From contig LNZQ01000007.1 in NCBI GenBank assembly GCA_002007315.1, positions 1 through 12,160 of the forward strand: DNA of 12,160 bases, given 5' to 3'. This DNA is from Epulopiscium sp. Nele67-Bin004. GTDB lineage: Bacteria > Bacillota_A > Clostridia > Lachnospirales > Cellulosilyticaceae. The notes under the pieces are model-generated. The model was given only the letters and a program-made list of their open reading frames with translations. It was not told where the DNA came from and did no database searches. The translations under genes were made by a program, and so were the position numbers. How positions within the stretch are numbered: position 1 is the stretch's first letter; each line of letters begins with the position of its first letter. This document shows positions 1 to 6,384 of the stretch, piece after piece.

Positions 1-34
1 GTTGTTGTATAACGCATTTTGTTGTTAGCATCAT
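1..34 (-). CDS. Start of an unidentified gene running off the left edge
   Basis: A perfect AGGAGG (minus strand, positions 49 to 44) lies 9 bases upstream of tandem ATG codons at 34-32 and 31-29. From there the frame is open to the window edge and reads MMLTTKCVIQQ. The spacing and strength of the ribosome binding site make a real start likely, but eleven residues are too few to name a product. The gene has a long structured leader on its upstream side (roughly 35-250), including a terminator-like hairpin at 73-127. Either ATG could be the start; the second would put the binding site 12 bases away, so the first is preferred. Confidence 0.5.
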   Translation of the reverse strand, partial: MMLTTKCVIQQ

Positions 35-72
35 CTGGCTTCACCTCCTATCTATTTTGGAACATAAAAATG

Positions 73-127
73 CCCCTACACATATTAGAGTTATAATTTT
101 ACCATTATTTTCTAATATGTATAGGGG
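73..127 (-). promoter_or_regulatory. Leader hairpin resembling an attenuator or terminator
   Basis: Bases 73-89 and 111-127 form an inverted repeat with 16 of 17 positions paired and a 21-base loop. Read on the minus strand, the stem closes with GTAGGGG and is followed by CATTTTTATG, a short T run as in an intrinsic terminator. It sits only 24 bases before the ribosome binding site of the minus-strand gene at 34. That position suits transcription attenuation of that gene, or a terminator for anything reading in from the right. The T run is short, and no aptamer or T-box motif is recognisable. Confidence 0.5.
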
Positions 128-159
128 TAAAGATAGGATTTTGTTTTAGCTTATAGTGA

Positions 160-250
160 AGACACTTATGACACATTACTATTGTTATATTAGAAAAAAA
201 TATTTAGAAATTTTTCTTAACCCTTTATAGTAGACGTGTCATAAGTGTCT
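160..250. repeat. 91-bp palindromic element with 15-bp perfect inverted ends
   Basis: Positions 160-174 (AGACACTTATGACAC) and 236-250 are perfect inverted copies. Inside them further short complementary blocks (TACTAT with ATAGTA, AGAAAAA with TTTTTCT) line up in the same order, so the whole 91 bases can fold as one long imperfect hairpin. A third partial copy of the end motif, AAGTGTCT, follows at about 251-258. It has no open frame of note. It could be a MITE-like mobile element, a multi-site protein binding region, or a structured leader RNA. On the minus strand the right part also contains TAGACA and TATAAA about 16 bases apart, a possible promoter for the gene at 34. Confidence 0.55.
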
Positions 251-346
251 AAAGTGTCTCCATTTTTGAGAAGCATCTGCTTTTATTTCCTCGTTATCTA
301 TATTAATATAATACCATATTTTGCCTAATTTTTCAATATAAAAGCT

Positions 347-390
347 AAAAAGTGCCTCTATTATTTTTGCTCATAAACATACAGAGGCAC
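347..390 (-). terminator. Intrinsic terminator-like hairpin downstream of the GHKL ATPase gene
   Basis: GTGCCTCT at 352-359 is the exact reverse complement of AGAGGCAC at 383-390, with a 23-base loop. On the minus strand the 3' side of the stem is followed directly by TTTTT. This fits an intrinsic terminator for transcripts leaving the gene that ends at 562. The large loop is a weakness. Confidence 0.5.
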
Positions 391-485
391 ACATGGAAAT
401 ATACTTCGGCGAAAGTATATATCAGATAAAAACTATATAAGTTGCCGCTTATGTCGGTTTTTAAATGATAATCGTATTATATATC

Positions 486-532
486 AAAAAAAAATAGCAA
501 GCCCTTTTTGTCATTTTATACACTATTTTTTT
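486..532 (-). terminator. A/T-rich hairpin with long T run just after the ATPase gene
   Basis: Nine A plus TAG (486-497) pairs with CTA plus seven T (523-532) across a 25-base loop. On the minus strand this ends in a run of nine T, 30 to 75 bases beyond the stop codon at 562. The stem has almost no G or C, so it is a weak call. It may act together with the more G+C-rich hairpin at 347-390. Confidence 0.35.
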
Positions 533-561
533 AAAATTTTATATGTATAGGAGTGGCGTAT

Positions 562-2865
562 TCATCCCACATCTGAAGAAATGGGCTTTCTACGCTGTTT
601 TCTGTAAAATACTTCCGCAACTCGCCCTATTTGCTCATTTTCACCATAAAGTAAAAAGTCATCTAAATCATTTATCGATATACCGTGTTCCGCAAGTATA
701 TCTTCCATTTTCATGGCTTTTGACATCCAAGTAGCAAGCTGTGTTTGAGTACAAAACTTATACTGTTGGTCAATAAACTCTTTCAAGCTTGGCTGGTCGG
801 CAATGCTATCATTATGTTTCATAATCCATGCAAAAATCGCCGTTGCTGTTGTAGCTTCATCTTCGTCCCTATTTTCAGAATCAATCTCTACAAGGCATCT
901 ACATTTATCTGCAATTTTAGAAATCGTATCTTGATAACTCATCGTGCTTAGAAAAGCAAGATTCGGATTTAAGCTAGTACAAACCACCTCATTTTGCAAT
1001 GATTGTCCCAACACTCCCAACGCCTCTCTAATAAATGGCGGAACAGTACTATCCAAAAGTCGTATTTTATCACTAGACGCCAACACAAATTGATTTGTAA
1101 ATATATTATAAACAGTATATTGATAATAACTACCTTGATATTGTCTGTCCAAATGAAACCCTTTTTCGTACAAAACGTTATATAAAGTTTGCAAATCTTC
1201 AGGTTTCATTTCTGAATTTATTACATGGTCTGCACTGCGTCGTAAGTTTTCACGCACCACGTTTAAAAAACTACTTCTAATATACGGTATCAACAACTCT
1301 ATTTCAGCCCCATAGCTATCAAAATTTTGTTCAAGCTCGTCTAAAATAAACTTTGACGCTATAGCAAAACTACTAAAAGAATACATTTTATCTGTCATAT
1401 TGTTTATTAATAACGTTGAATATCGATTCACACACTCCAATTGTAACGACTCTAACACCAAATTTTTAATTGTATCATTTCGCAACGTAGCGTTAAGCAA
1501 CAACATTCCATCTCTAGTATCTTTTAAATAAGATAAATTTTCCAAACATTTTTCCACAGATTGTTGTTCAATATCATACAAAGCTGTTACCCATTTATAA
1601 TCATCATGTATAATATATTTTCCAACATCACTGTTTGTCCAAAGTATCAGTTGGTATGCTAATTCTGAAATATTTTCTACAACAATTAAATCTCGCAATT
1701 CGCAAACTTGTCCATTTCTATTTGGAAAAATTTGAAGTTCACTCGTCCCATGCAAAGTAGAATGACCATATTTTTTCTCAATATCAAACAATGTTGTTAC
1801 GTTTAAATATTCAATAATTTCTTGATACATTGATACAGTTTTGTCTAGCAACCTCAAATTTTCTACAACTTTTACTTCTTGTGGACTTGATAACAAAATT
1901 CCATCTCTAGGTTCATTAACTTCAAAGTGTTTGCAATTTATCACATATGGTATTTGCAACGTATCCGTCCCTAGCAGTGGAAACGTACAAAAAGCTTTAT
2001 CCATATCAATTAGCGAGACAACTTTGTTTTGCTCAAGCTGTATTGCTATTTGTAAATTGTCTTGCTCATCATTCACCACCAAATGAGTTATTTCTGTTTG
2101 CTCATCATCTTGTAGTTGCACAGGTATTGTATATTCTGACAGATTGCCTTTTAGATGCTGTTGCTGTGCTCGGTAAAACGTTCCATACCCAACAAGTTCT
2201 ATACATTCAATTTGCGGAACATAACACATAACGTACGACACATTGCGTTTAAAATCTTCAATACCAATTTTAGCTGTTTCAAGTGATTTTTCGTTATCAA
2301 GCTTATAACTAAACGTTGTAACCATATCCCCTTCGTTATAGTGAATACCTTGATTATTTTCGTATTCATGTATAAATTTCATTCGACTTGTTTTAGTGTT
2401 TTCAAGCGTTGTGTCAAGCTCTGTTGATGTCCTATCCAAAATTACATTTATAGGAACAAATTCTCCCTCAGAAGTTTCAACGAGCGAGTTAATTTGTACT
2501 ATTCTTGATAACAAATGCGTTGTAATAAACCCCGTTCCAAATTTCCCTGTCGTCCCGCTATCTTTAGTTCTGTCTTTTGATGACACCTGATGAATAAGCG
2601 AAAACATAGCTTTGTCGGTAAATGGTTTCCCGTTATGTCTAAAGTATACAACACCCTCGTTTTCATCTAATTCAATGCATATTCTAACTGGCACATTGGC
2701 ACATCTAACGTCAACTGCATTTTGGATAAGTTCCCAAATCCAGCGTCTATACGATGTTTCTTTTGCATCAGTAAACATTTTGTCAAGCAAATCAACAATT
2801 TTGGTTGCAATACCTTTTCCGTTAACTTCTTCAACAAGACGTTCAATATCAAACTCTCTTAACAT
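562..2865 (-). CDS. GHKL (Hsp90/sacsin-like) ATPase-domain protein, 767 aa
   Basis: The N-terminal 200 residues carry the Bergerat ATP-binding fold motifs in order. The N box is around 45-52 (ELIQNAVD, Glu for catalysis and Asn for magnesium). A G1-like motif HNGKPF lies at 77-82. SSKD at 95-98 is followed by the glycine lid GKFGTGF at 107-113. The usual DxGxG aspartate is replaced by the His-Asn-Gly form; I recall this form from Hsp90-like ATP-binding proteins related to the sacsin N-terminal domain, so I read it as a subfamily trait rather than damage. The remaining 550 residues match nothing I recognise; there is no signal peptide or membrane segment, so it is probably cytoplasmic. The start is secure: AAGGAG at 2878-2873 lies 7 bases before the ATG. 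Relatives act as chaperone-like or nucleic-acid-linked ATPases and some occur in defence islands, but no partner gene here shows the role. It stands alone, with its own promoter and terminators. Confidence 0.85.
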   Translation of the reverse strand: MLREFDIERLVEEVNGKGIATKIVDLLDKMFTDAKETSYRRWIWELIQNAVDVRCANVPVRICIELDENEGVVYFRHNGKPFTDKAMFSLIHQVSSKDRTKDSGTTGKFGTGFITTHLLSRIVQINSLVETSEGEFVPINVILDRTSTELDTTLENTKTSRMKFIHEYENNQGIHYNEGDMVTTFSYKLDNEKSLETAKIGIEDFKRNVSYVMCYVPQIECIELVGYGTFYRAQQQHLKGNLSEYTIPVQLQDDEQTEITHLVVNDEQDNLQIAIQLEQNKVVSLIDMDKAFCTFPLLGTDTLQIPYVINCKHFEVNEPRDGILLSSPQEVKVVENLRLLDKTVSMYQEIIEYLNVTTLFDIEKKYGHSTLHGTSELQIFPNRNGQVCELRDLIVVENISELAYQLILWTNSDVGKYIIHDDYKWVTALYDIEQQSVEKCLENLSYLKDTRDGMLLLNATLRNDTIKNLVLESLQLECVNRYSTLLINNMTDKMYSFSSFAIASKFILDELEQNFDSYGAEIELLIPYIRSSFLNVVRENLRRSADHVINSEMKPEDLQTLYNVLYEKGFHLDRQYQGSYYQYTVYNIFTNQFVLASSDKIRLLDSTVPPFIREALGVLGQSLQNEVVCTSLNPNLAFLSTMSYQDTISKIADKCRCLVEIDSENRDEDEATTATAIFAWIMKHNDSIADQPSLKEFIDQQYKFCTQTQLATWMSKAMKMEDILAEHGISINDLDDFLLYGENEQIGRVAEVFYRKQRRKPISSDVG

Positions 2866-2897
2866 AGTATTTCTCCTTAGTTATTTGTATTATTTCT

Positions 2898-2935
2898 AAA
2901 TCTATATATAATATATCATAATTATATATAGATTT
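2898..2935. promoter_or_regulatory. 13-bp inverted repeat over the ATPase promoter, candidate operator
   Basis: AAATCTATATATA at 2898-2910 is perfectly inverted at 2923-2935, with a 12-base spacer. The right arm covers part of the -10 box and the left arm lies near the expected transcription start. A dimeric repressor bound here would block the promoter. The arms are mostly alternating A and T, so chance palindromes are easier than in mixed sequence. Confidence 0.45.
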
Positions 2936-2950
2936 CAATACTAATTTCAA
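2921..2950 (-). promoter_or_regulatory. Promoter of the GHKL ATPase gene
   Basis: On the minus strand a TTGAAA -35 box (2950-2945) is followed after 18 bases by a consensus TATAAT -10 box (2926-2921). This is 56 bases upstream of the ATG at 2865 and gives a short untranslated leader containing the AAGGAG site. Confidence 0.5.
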
Positions 2951-2960
2951 AAAAATACAA

Positions 2961-3006
2961 AAAAATTAAATACTAAATCGATTTTATTATATCGTTTTAG
3001 TATTTA
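2961..3006 (-). terminator. Intrinsic terminator of the Sel1-repeat gene
   Basis: TAAATACTAAATCGA at 2967-2981 pairs with 2992-3006 at 14 of 15 positions around a 10-base loop. On the minus strand the stem is followed by AATTTTTTTG and a second T run. It lies about 80 bases after the stop at 3089. The stem is A/T-rich but long. Confidence 0.6.
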
Positions 3007-3088
3007 ATCCTATAGTAATAGTTAAATTGTTATATGTTAATAGTTGTATTATAATATATACATAGTTATATTATCGCAGATATACATA

Positions 3089-3802
3089 TTAATAGTTGTT
3101 GTTTAAAAAATTTTTGGCTGCAAAAAATCTTTTATCAGCTGCTATCACAAGCCATTTTTTAGCAATTTGTGTATCTGGCTCAACTCCGATTCCGCAAAAA
3201 TAGCAAACGCCTACGCTATATTGAGCTTTTGTATATCCTTGTTCCGCCGACAACATATACCAATGAAAAGCTTCTTTGGGATTTATATTTACTCCCGTTC
3301 CGCATTCATAGCAATTCCCCAAAATATATTGTGCCGCCATAACCCCTTCAATTGCAGCTTTAATAAACCACCGAACCGCCTCAGCTTCATCAAGTTGTAT
3401 GCCGACCCCTTGATAATAACAAAGCCCTAAGTTGTACGCAGCTATACTATGTCCCGCATATGCAGCCTTTCTAAAAAAGTAAACAGCAAGACTTTCATCT
3501 TTATTTATACCAATGCCATTTTGATAGCAATTAGCCACTTTGCAAATTGATTTTATATTTCCGTTTTTAGCCGCTCTATAATACCACATAAAAGCCTGCT
3601 CATAATCTTTTTCTAGTCCAACGCCATAATAATAACATTCGGCAAGGGCATGTTGAGCATTCGCATCATCGCCATTGGCAGCTTTTTCAAACCAATATAT
3701 CGCAACATTGTAATCTCTCGCAACCCCCCTACCATAAAAATAACATAATCCAATATGTGCCTGTGATTTTATGCTACCTTGTTCAGCTAATTTTTGTAAC
3801 AT
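3089..3802 (-). CDS. Sel1-like repeat (SLR/TPR-like) protein, 237 aa
   Basis: The protein is built almost wholly of six Sel1-type repeats of about 36 residues. Each has a CY..G.G(V/I/L) turn followed by a helix with A..W/F...AA..G. The six turns read CYFYGRGV, CYYYGVGL, CYQNGIGI, CYYQGVGI, CYECGTGV and CYFCGIGV, and every repeat has Cys before Tyr. Such alpha-alpha solenoids are protein-protein scaffolds; in bacteria some assist envelope or host-interaction functions. There is no signal peptide, so this one looks cytoplasmic, and no partner is evident nearby. Start choice matters: a frame opens at a TTG at 3820, but its second and third codons, AGG AGG (3817-3812), are the Shine-Dalgarno sequence, 9 bases before an ATG at 3802. 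The gene therefore starts at 3802. A terminator follows at 2961-3006. Confidence 0.85.
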   Translation of the reverse strand: MLQKLAEQGSIKSQAHIGLCYFYGRGVARDYNVAIYWFEKAANGDDANAQHALAECYYYGVGLEKDYEQAFMWYYRAAKNGNIKSICKVANCYQNGIGINKDESLAVYFFRKAAYAGHSIAAYNLGLCYYQGVGIQLDEAEAVRWFIKAAIEGVMAAQYILGNCYECGTGVNINPKEAFHWYMLSAEQGYTKAQYSVGVCYFCGIGVEPDTQIAKKWLVIAADKRFFAAKNFLNNNY

Positions 3803-3908
3803 ATTTAAAGCCCTCCTCAAACAAAATCTCGTTATTGGATTATTAACTTATATCCGTTATTATATACAATATTATATAATATTTTTGTGGATATTTTCTT
3901 TATAAATA

Positions 3909-3932
3909 TTTATAACTTCTTCACATGTTTAA
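3909..3932. repeat. Second copy of the 3' end of the DNA glycosylase gene
   Basis: These 24 bases match 4003-4026 at 22 of 24 positions. The downstream copy at 4003-4026 is the last seven codons and the stop of the glycosylase gene. Read on the minus strand this intergenic copy still spells K-H-V-K-K-L-stop against K-L-V-K-K-L-stop. It looks like the scar of a small duplication, or a deletion between repeats. The flanks do not align further. Confidence 0.5.
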
Positions 3933-4002
3933 GCATGTATACTTATTAATATATTATTAACAATTTATACCAACTTAGTTTCAAATATTTCCATTTTATT
4001 TC

Positions 4003-4026
4003 TTTATAATTTCTTCACAAGTTTAA
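4003..4026. repeat. Original copy of the 24-bp direct repeat, inside the glycosylase 3' end
   Basis: This is the coding member of the pair described at 3909-3932. The two copies lie 94 bp apart in the same orientation and differ at two positions. Confidence 0.5.
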
Positions 4027-4525
4027 AACGCCATTGCCTTTCTTGATCCTCAATTTTTGCGTATCCAATACCGACACGCTTATCTGTTATAACTTGACAC
4101 GTTGTTCCATCATCTTCAAACCACAAAAATTCCGACGTTGCCACATTTTCAAAATTCAAATCGTTATTTGTAATTTGCAGTTGTTTTGTAAGTTTTGCAG
4201 GTCCTTCGTATCCGACACACGCTCTAATTAACACACCCCTAGGATTATCAACTTCATCAGTAGAAACGTTAAGCAGCCAATGTATCCCATAACACAAGTA
4301 AATATATATCGTACCCGCTTCCCAAAATAGAGGCTCTGTGCGCTTAGTTCGCTTGTGGGGATATGCGTGTGCCGCAGTATCGCATCCCCCACAATATGCT
4401 TCAGTTTCGGAAATTCGTAACGAAATTATTTCACCTGTTACTAATTTATGAACAATTTTCTTCCCAATTAGTTGTTGTGCAACGGTTATACAGTGTCTGG
4501 CAAAAAATTCTTTACCTAGTCTCAT
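4004..4525 (-). CDS. DNA-3-methyladenine glycosylase, AAG/MPG family, 173 aa
   Basis: This base-excision-repair enzyme flips out alkylated purines such as 3-methyladenine and cleaves the N-glycosidic bond. The fold of human AAG is recognisable from the first helix (VAQQLIGK) through ETEAY at 40-44, the catalytic core. By alignment with the human enzyme, Glu42 matches catalytic Glu125, Tyr44 matches Tyr127 and His53 matches His136. Tyr76 and Tyr79 in YIYLCYG match Tyr159 and the intercalating Tyr162, and Asn86 matches Asn169. GPAKLT at 108-113 is the family GP.KL motif. All key residues are present, and the length is slightly short for bacterial members (about 190-200) but complete. The start is supported by GAGGTG 5 bases before the ATG. 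Its upstream side abuts the PepSY terminator at 4562-4588, so its promoter must be very close or it depends on read-through. No clear terminator follows. Confidence 0.93.
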   Translation of the reverse strand: MRLGKEFFARHCITVAQQLIGKKIVHKLVTGEIISLRISETEAYCGGCDTAAHAYPHKRTKRTEPLFWEAGTIYIYLCYGIHWLLNVSTDEVDNPRGVLIRACVGYEGPAKLTKQLQITNNDLNFENVATSEFLWFEDDGTTCQVITDKRVGIGYAKIEDQERQWRFKLVKKL

Positions 4526-4561
4526 TTTATCACCTCATGTGTATTGTTACCATTTGAACGC

Positions 4562-4588
4562 AAAAAAAAACAACTACCGTAGTAGTTG
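4562..4588 (-). terminator. Intrinsic terminator of the PepSY / two-component unit
   Basis: CAACTAC (4571-4577) and GTAGTTG (4582-4588) form a perfect 7-bp stem with a four-base loop. On the minus strand it is followed by nine T (4570-4562). It lies just after the PepSY stop at 4596. A near-identical terminator occurs at 7074-7100. Confidence 0.85.
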
Positions 4589-4595
4589 CTAAAAA

Positions 4596-4985
4596 TTAAT
4601 CGTTATCAACTTCAAAATCTAGTACTTCGCCTGTTATTGCATCGATATCACATTTGTATTCTTTGTTTCCAACTTTCCATTCCACTTCATAAATCACTCT
4701 ACCTTTATCATGGTCAAGCTCTATTTCCAGCTCTCTAATATTTGCATCTGTCGTGCCTGCATAAGCGAAAGCGATAGTTTTAGCCTCATCTTTTGTTATA
4801 TAATTTTCATTTGATGTTTTCTCGCCTTTTTCAGACTTTTGCGTAGGTGCAGTTTCAACAGATTTAGTAGTTGCCGTTTCAATAGATTTTTCAACCGATT
4901 GCTCTTTAGGTAAAGCGCTTGTTTGCGTCGTAACCCCTACTAATGTTAATCCTAATATCGTTAATACCATTCCTTTTTTCATCAT
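4596..4985 (-). CDS. Secreted single-PepSY-domain protein, 129 aa
   Basis: Residues 1-25 form a classical signal peptide (MMKKG, then a hydrophobic core VLTILGLTLVGV, then a TQTSA-like cleavage region). There is no lipobox cysteine, so the product is exported rather than lipid-anchored. Residues 26-60 are a Thr/Glu/Lys-rich linker. Residues 62-127 are a PepSY domain: YITKDEAKTIAFAYAG, then a strand with LDHDKGRVIYEVEW, and a closing CDIDAITGEVLDFE. PepSY domains are thought to bind or inhibit peptidases or to act as extracytoplasmic modulators. The gene lies just after the response regulator/kinase pair on the same strand, a recurring Firmicutes arrangement, and has its own promoter with a probable regulator site (5017-5049). 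The AGGGGG binding site (4995-4990) is 4 bases from the first ATG and 7 from the second at 4982, so translation may start one codon later. Confidence 0.88.
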   Translation of the reverse strand: MMKKGMVLTILGLTLVGVTTQTSALPKEQSVEKSIETATTKSVETAPTQKSEKGEKTSNENYITKDEAKTIAFAYAGTTDANIRELEIELDHDKGRVIYEVEWKVGNKEYKCDIDAITGEVLDFEVDND

Positions 4986-5016
4986 CGTGCCCCCTATTGG
5001 TTATTTTATTAATGAT

Positions 5017-5049
5017 AGTATACCCAATAAACATTAAACGAACATTAAA
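5017..5049 (-). promoter_or_regulatory. PepSY promoter with OmpR-type tandem direct repeats
   Basis: On the minus strand TTTAATGTT occurs twice (5049-5041 and 5038-5030), exactly 11 bp from start to start. A TATACT -10 box (5022-5017) lies 7 bases further on. The repeats occupy the -35 region, where no good TTGACA is seen. Tandem half-sites one helical turn apart over the -35 are the standard binding pattern of OmpR/PhoB-family regulators. The adjacent regulator (6381-7037) is the obvious candidate activator. Confidence 0.6.
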
Positions 5050-5061
5050 AGGCGTATTAAT

Positions 5062-6384
5062 TTAAAAAATAATTTTGAAACAGCTCCCAACATCTATTTC
5101 ACTAGTTACTTCAACTTGTGCATTATGCAACTTCGCAATTTCTGCCACCATCGAAAGTCCCAGACCCATATTGTTTTTGTTGTTTCTAGCAGCGTCAATT
5201 TGATAAAAACGTCGCCATATATTAGGGATTTCTTCCTTATTAATGCCGATACCGCTATCCAAAACAGACAAAACAACATTATCATTTTGCCTATCCAAAA
5301 TCACTTTAACGTAACCATCATCTTTATTGTATTTGACGGCATTGTTAATCAAATTTATAATCAGCCTATTTATCATTAGCTCGTCTATATTAATCGTTAT
5401 ATTTTTTTCGATATCCCAACTTAGCCTAATATTTTCTGGAACTATCATTTCCTGTTCTTCACACAATTCACAAACAAGTTCACTCAAATTAGTCGGGTGC
5501 AAATTCGCTTTGTCGATACCTCTATCCATTCGGCTAAGCGTCAACAAGTCCGCTATAAGTTTTCGCATTTTATTCGCTTGACGCATAATGACAACAAAAG
5601 CTTCTTGTTTCTGTTCTTCTGTTTTGTTGTGAGCAAATTCACATTGAGCAAAAATAACAGTAATCGGCGTACGCAACTCATGTGACACATCAGACGTAAA
5701 CTGCTTTTCAAGCTCAAAAGATTGCTCCAACCTATTAAACATTTCATCAAAAGTCGTTGCAAGCTCATAAAGCTCCAGACCGCCTTGTTCCAAATTTATT
5801 CTCGCCGTCAAATCTGTACCTTTGTTTATTGTTTTTGCTGTGTCTACAATATGATTAATCGGCTGAAGCTCTTTTTTTGCAATAATATAACAACCAATCG
5901 TGCTAATTATTACAAATATAGGCAAAAATAACAACGTATAAGCAATCAGCATTCTAAGTTCCCGTGTAACTTGATACAAAACGAGCATACCCCTAACCCA
6001 CATATCGCTATTAGGTATTTTTATATCATACAATATATAAATATCCGATCCAATGTAAATTTCTTGCATAACGCCATTTTCAAACGGATATTCAAGCAAA
6101 AAATTCATAGTTGGAAGCCCTTCAAGCATATTCATTTTCTCATCAAAAATAGCACTTCTAACGCCATCTTCTTCAAATTCAATATTAGTTAATTTCCATA
6201 CGCCGTCTTTAAATTCAATTTGCTCAACGTTATCATACACGATTTCTCGCAATTTTGCCTCACTATTTTGTATAATAACCGTTTCGCTAATGCTAAGAAT
6301 AATCGCAACAACTATTATTACCATTATGCTCATAAATATTGTATTTAACATAGTTAGCCGAAAAGTAATTGATTGCCGCTTCAT
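5062..6384 (-). CDS. Sensor histidine kinase, membrane-bound, 440 aa
   Basis: This is the sensor half of a two-component pair. Transmembrane segment 1 is about 13-34, followed by an extracytoplasmic sensor region of roughly 110 residues (35-143) with no family I recognise. Transmembrane segment 2 is about 146-168, followed by a HAMP linker at about 169-222. The phosphorylated histidine is His235 in the dimerisation motif SDVSHELRTP. The ATP-binding domain has the N box LINLINNAVKYN (341-352), G1 DSGIG (376-380) and G2 GLGLS (407-411). All catalytic motifs are intact and the length is typical. The start overlaps the regulator's stop as ATGA; no strong Shine-Dalgarno sits close to it, so translational coupling to the regulator is likely. 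The downstream PepSY gene is a plausible output or modulator of the signal. Confidence 0.93.
   Translation of the reverse strand: MKRQSITFRLTMLNTIFMSIMVIIVVAIILSISETVIIQNSEAKLREIVYDNVEQIEFKDGVWKLTNIEFEEDGVRSAIFDEKMNMLEGLPTMNFLLEYPFENGVMQEIYIGSDIYILYDIKIPNSDMWVRGMLVLYQVTRELRMLIAYTLLFLPIFVIISTIGCYIIAKKELQPINHIVDTAKTINKGTDLTARINLEQGGLELYELATTFDEMFNRLEQSFELEKQFTSDVSHELRTPITVIFAQCEFAHNKTEEQKQEAFVVIMRQANKMRKLIADLLTLSRMDRGIDKANLHPTNLSELVCELCEEQEMIVPENIRLSWDIEKNITINIDELMINRLIINLINNAVKYNKDDGYVKVILDRQNDNVVLSVLDSGIGINKEEIPNIWRRFYQIDAARNNKNNMGLGLSMVAEIAKLHNAQVEVTSEIDVGSCFKIIF

Noticed and set aside
399..420. Hairpin ATATACTT/AAGTATAT as a terminator
   Set aside because: It is an 8-bp, A/T-rich stem with a CGGCGA loop and no T run on either strand. 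It may form but has no clear role.
1..561. CRISPR array or tRNA/rRNA gene in the repeat-rich left region
   Set aside because: The repeats are single inverted pairs of different sequence, not regularly spaced direct repeats, and no cloverleaf or ribosomal RNA motif is present.
543..2899. Several plus-strand frames opposite the GHKL ATPase gene
   Set aside because: They lie antisense to a gene with clear domain motifs, a promoter and a ribosome binding site. Their own sequences show no domains or start signals.
3922..3937. ACATG/CATGT palindrome as the glycosylase terminator
   Set aside because: The stem is short and no T run follows on the minus strand. It is more likely incidental.
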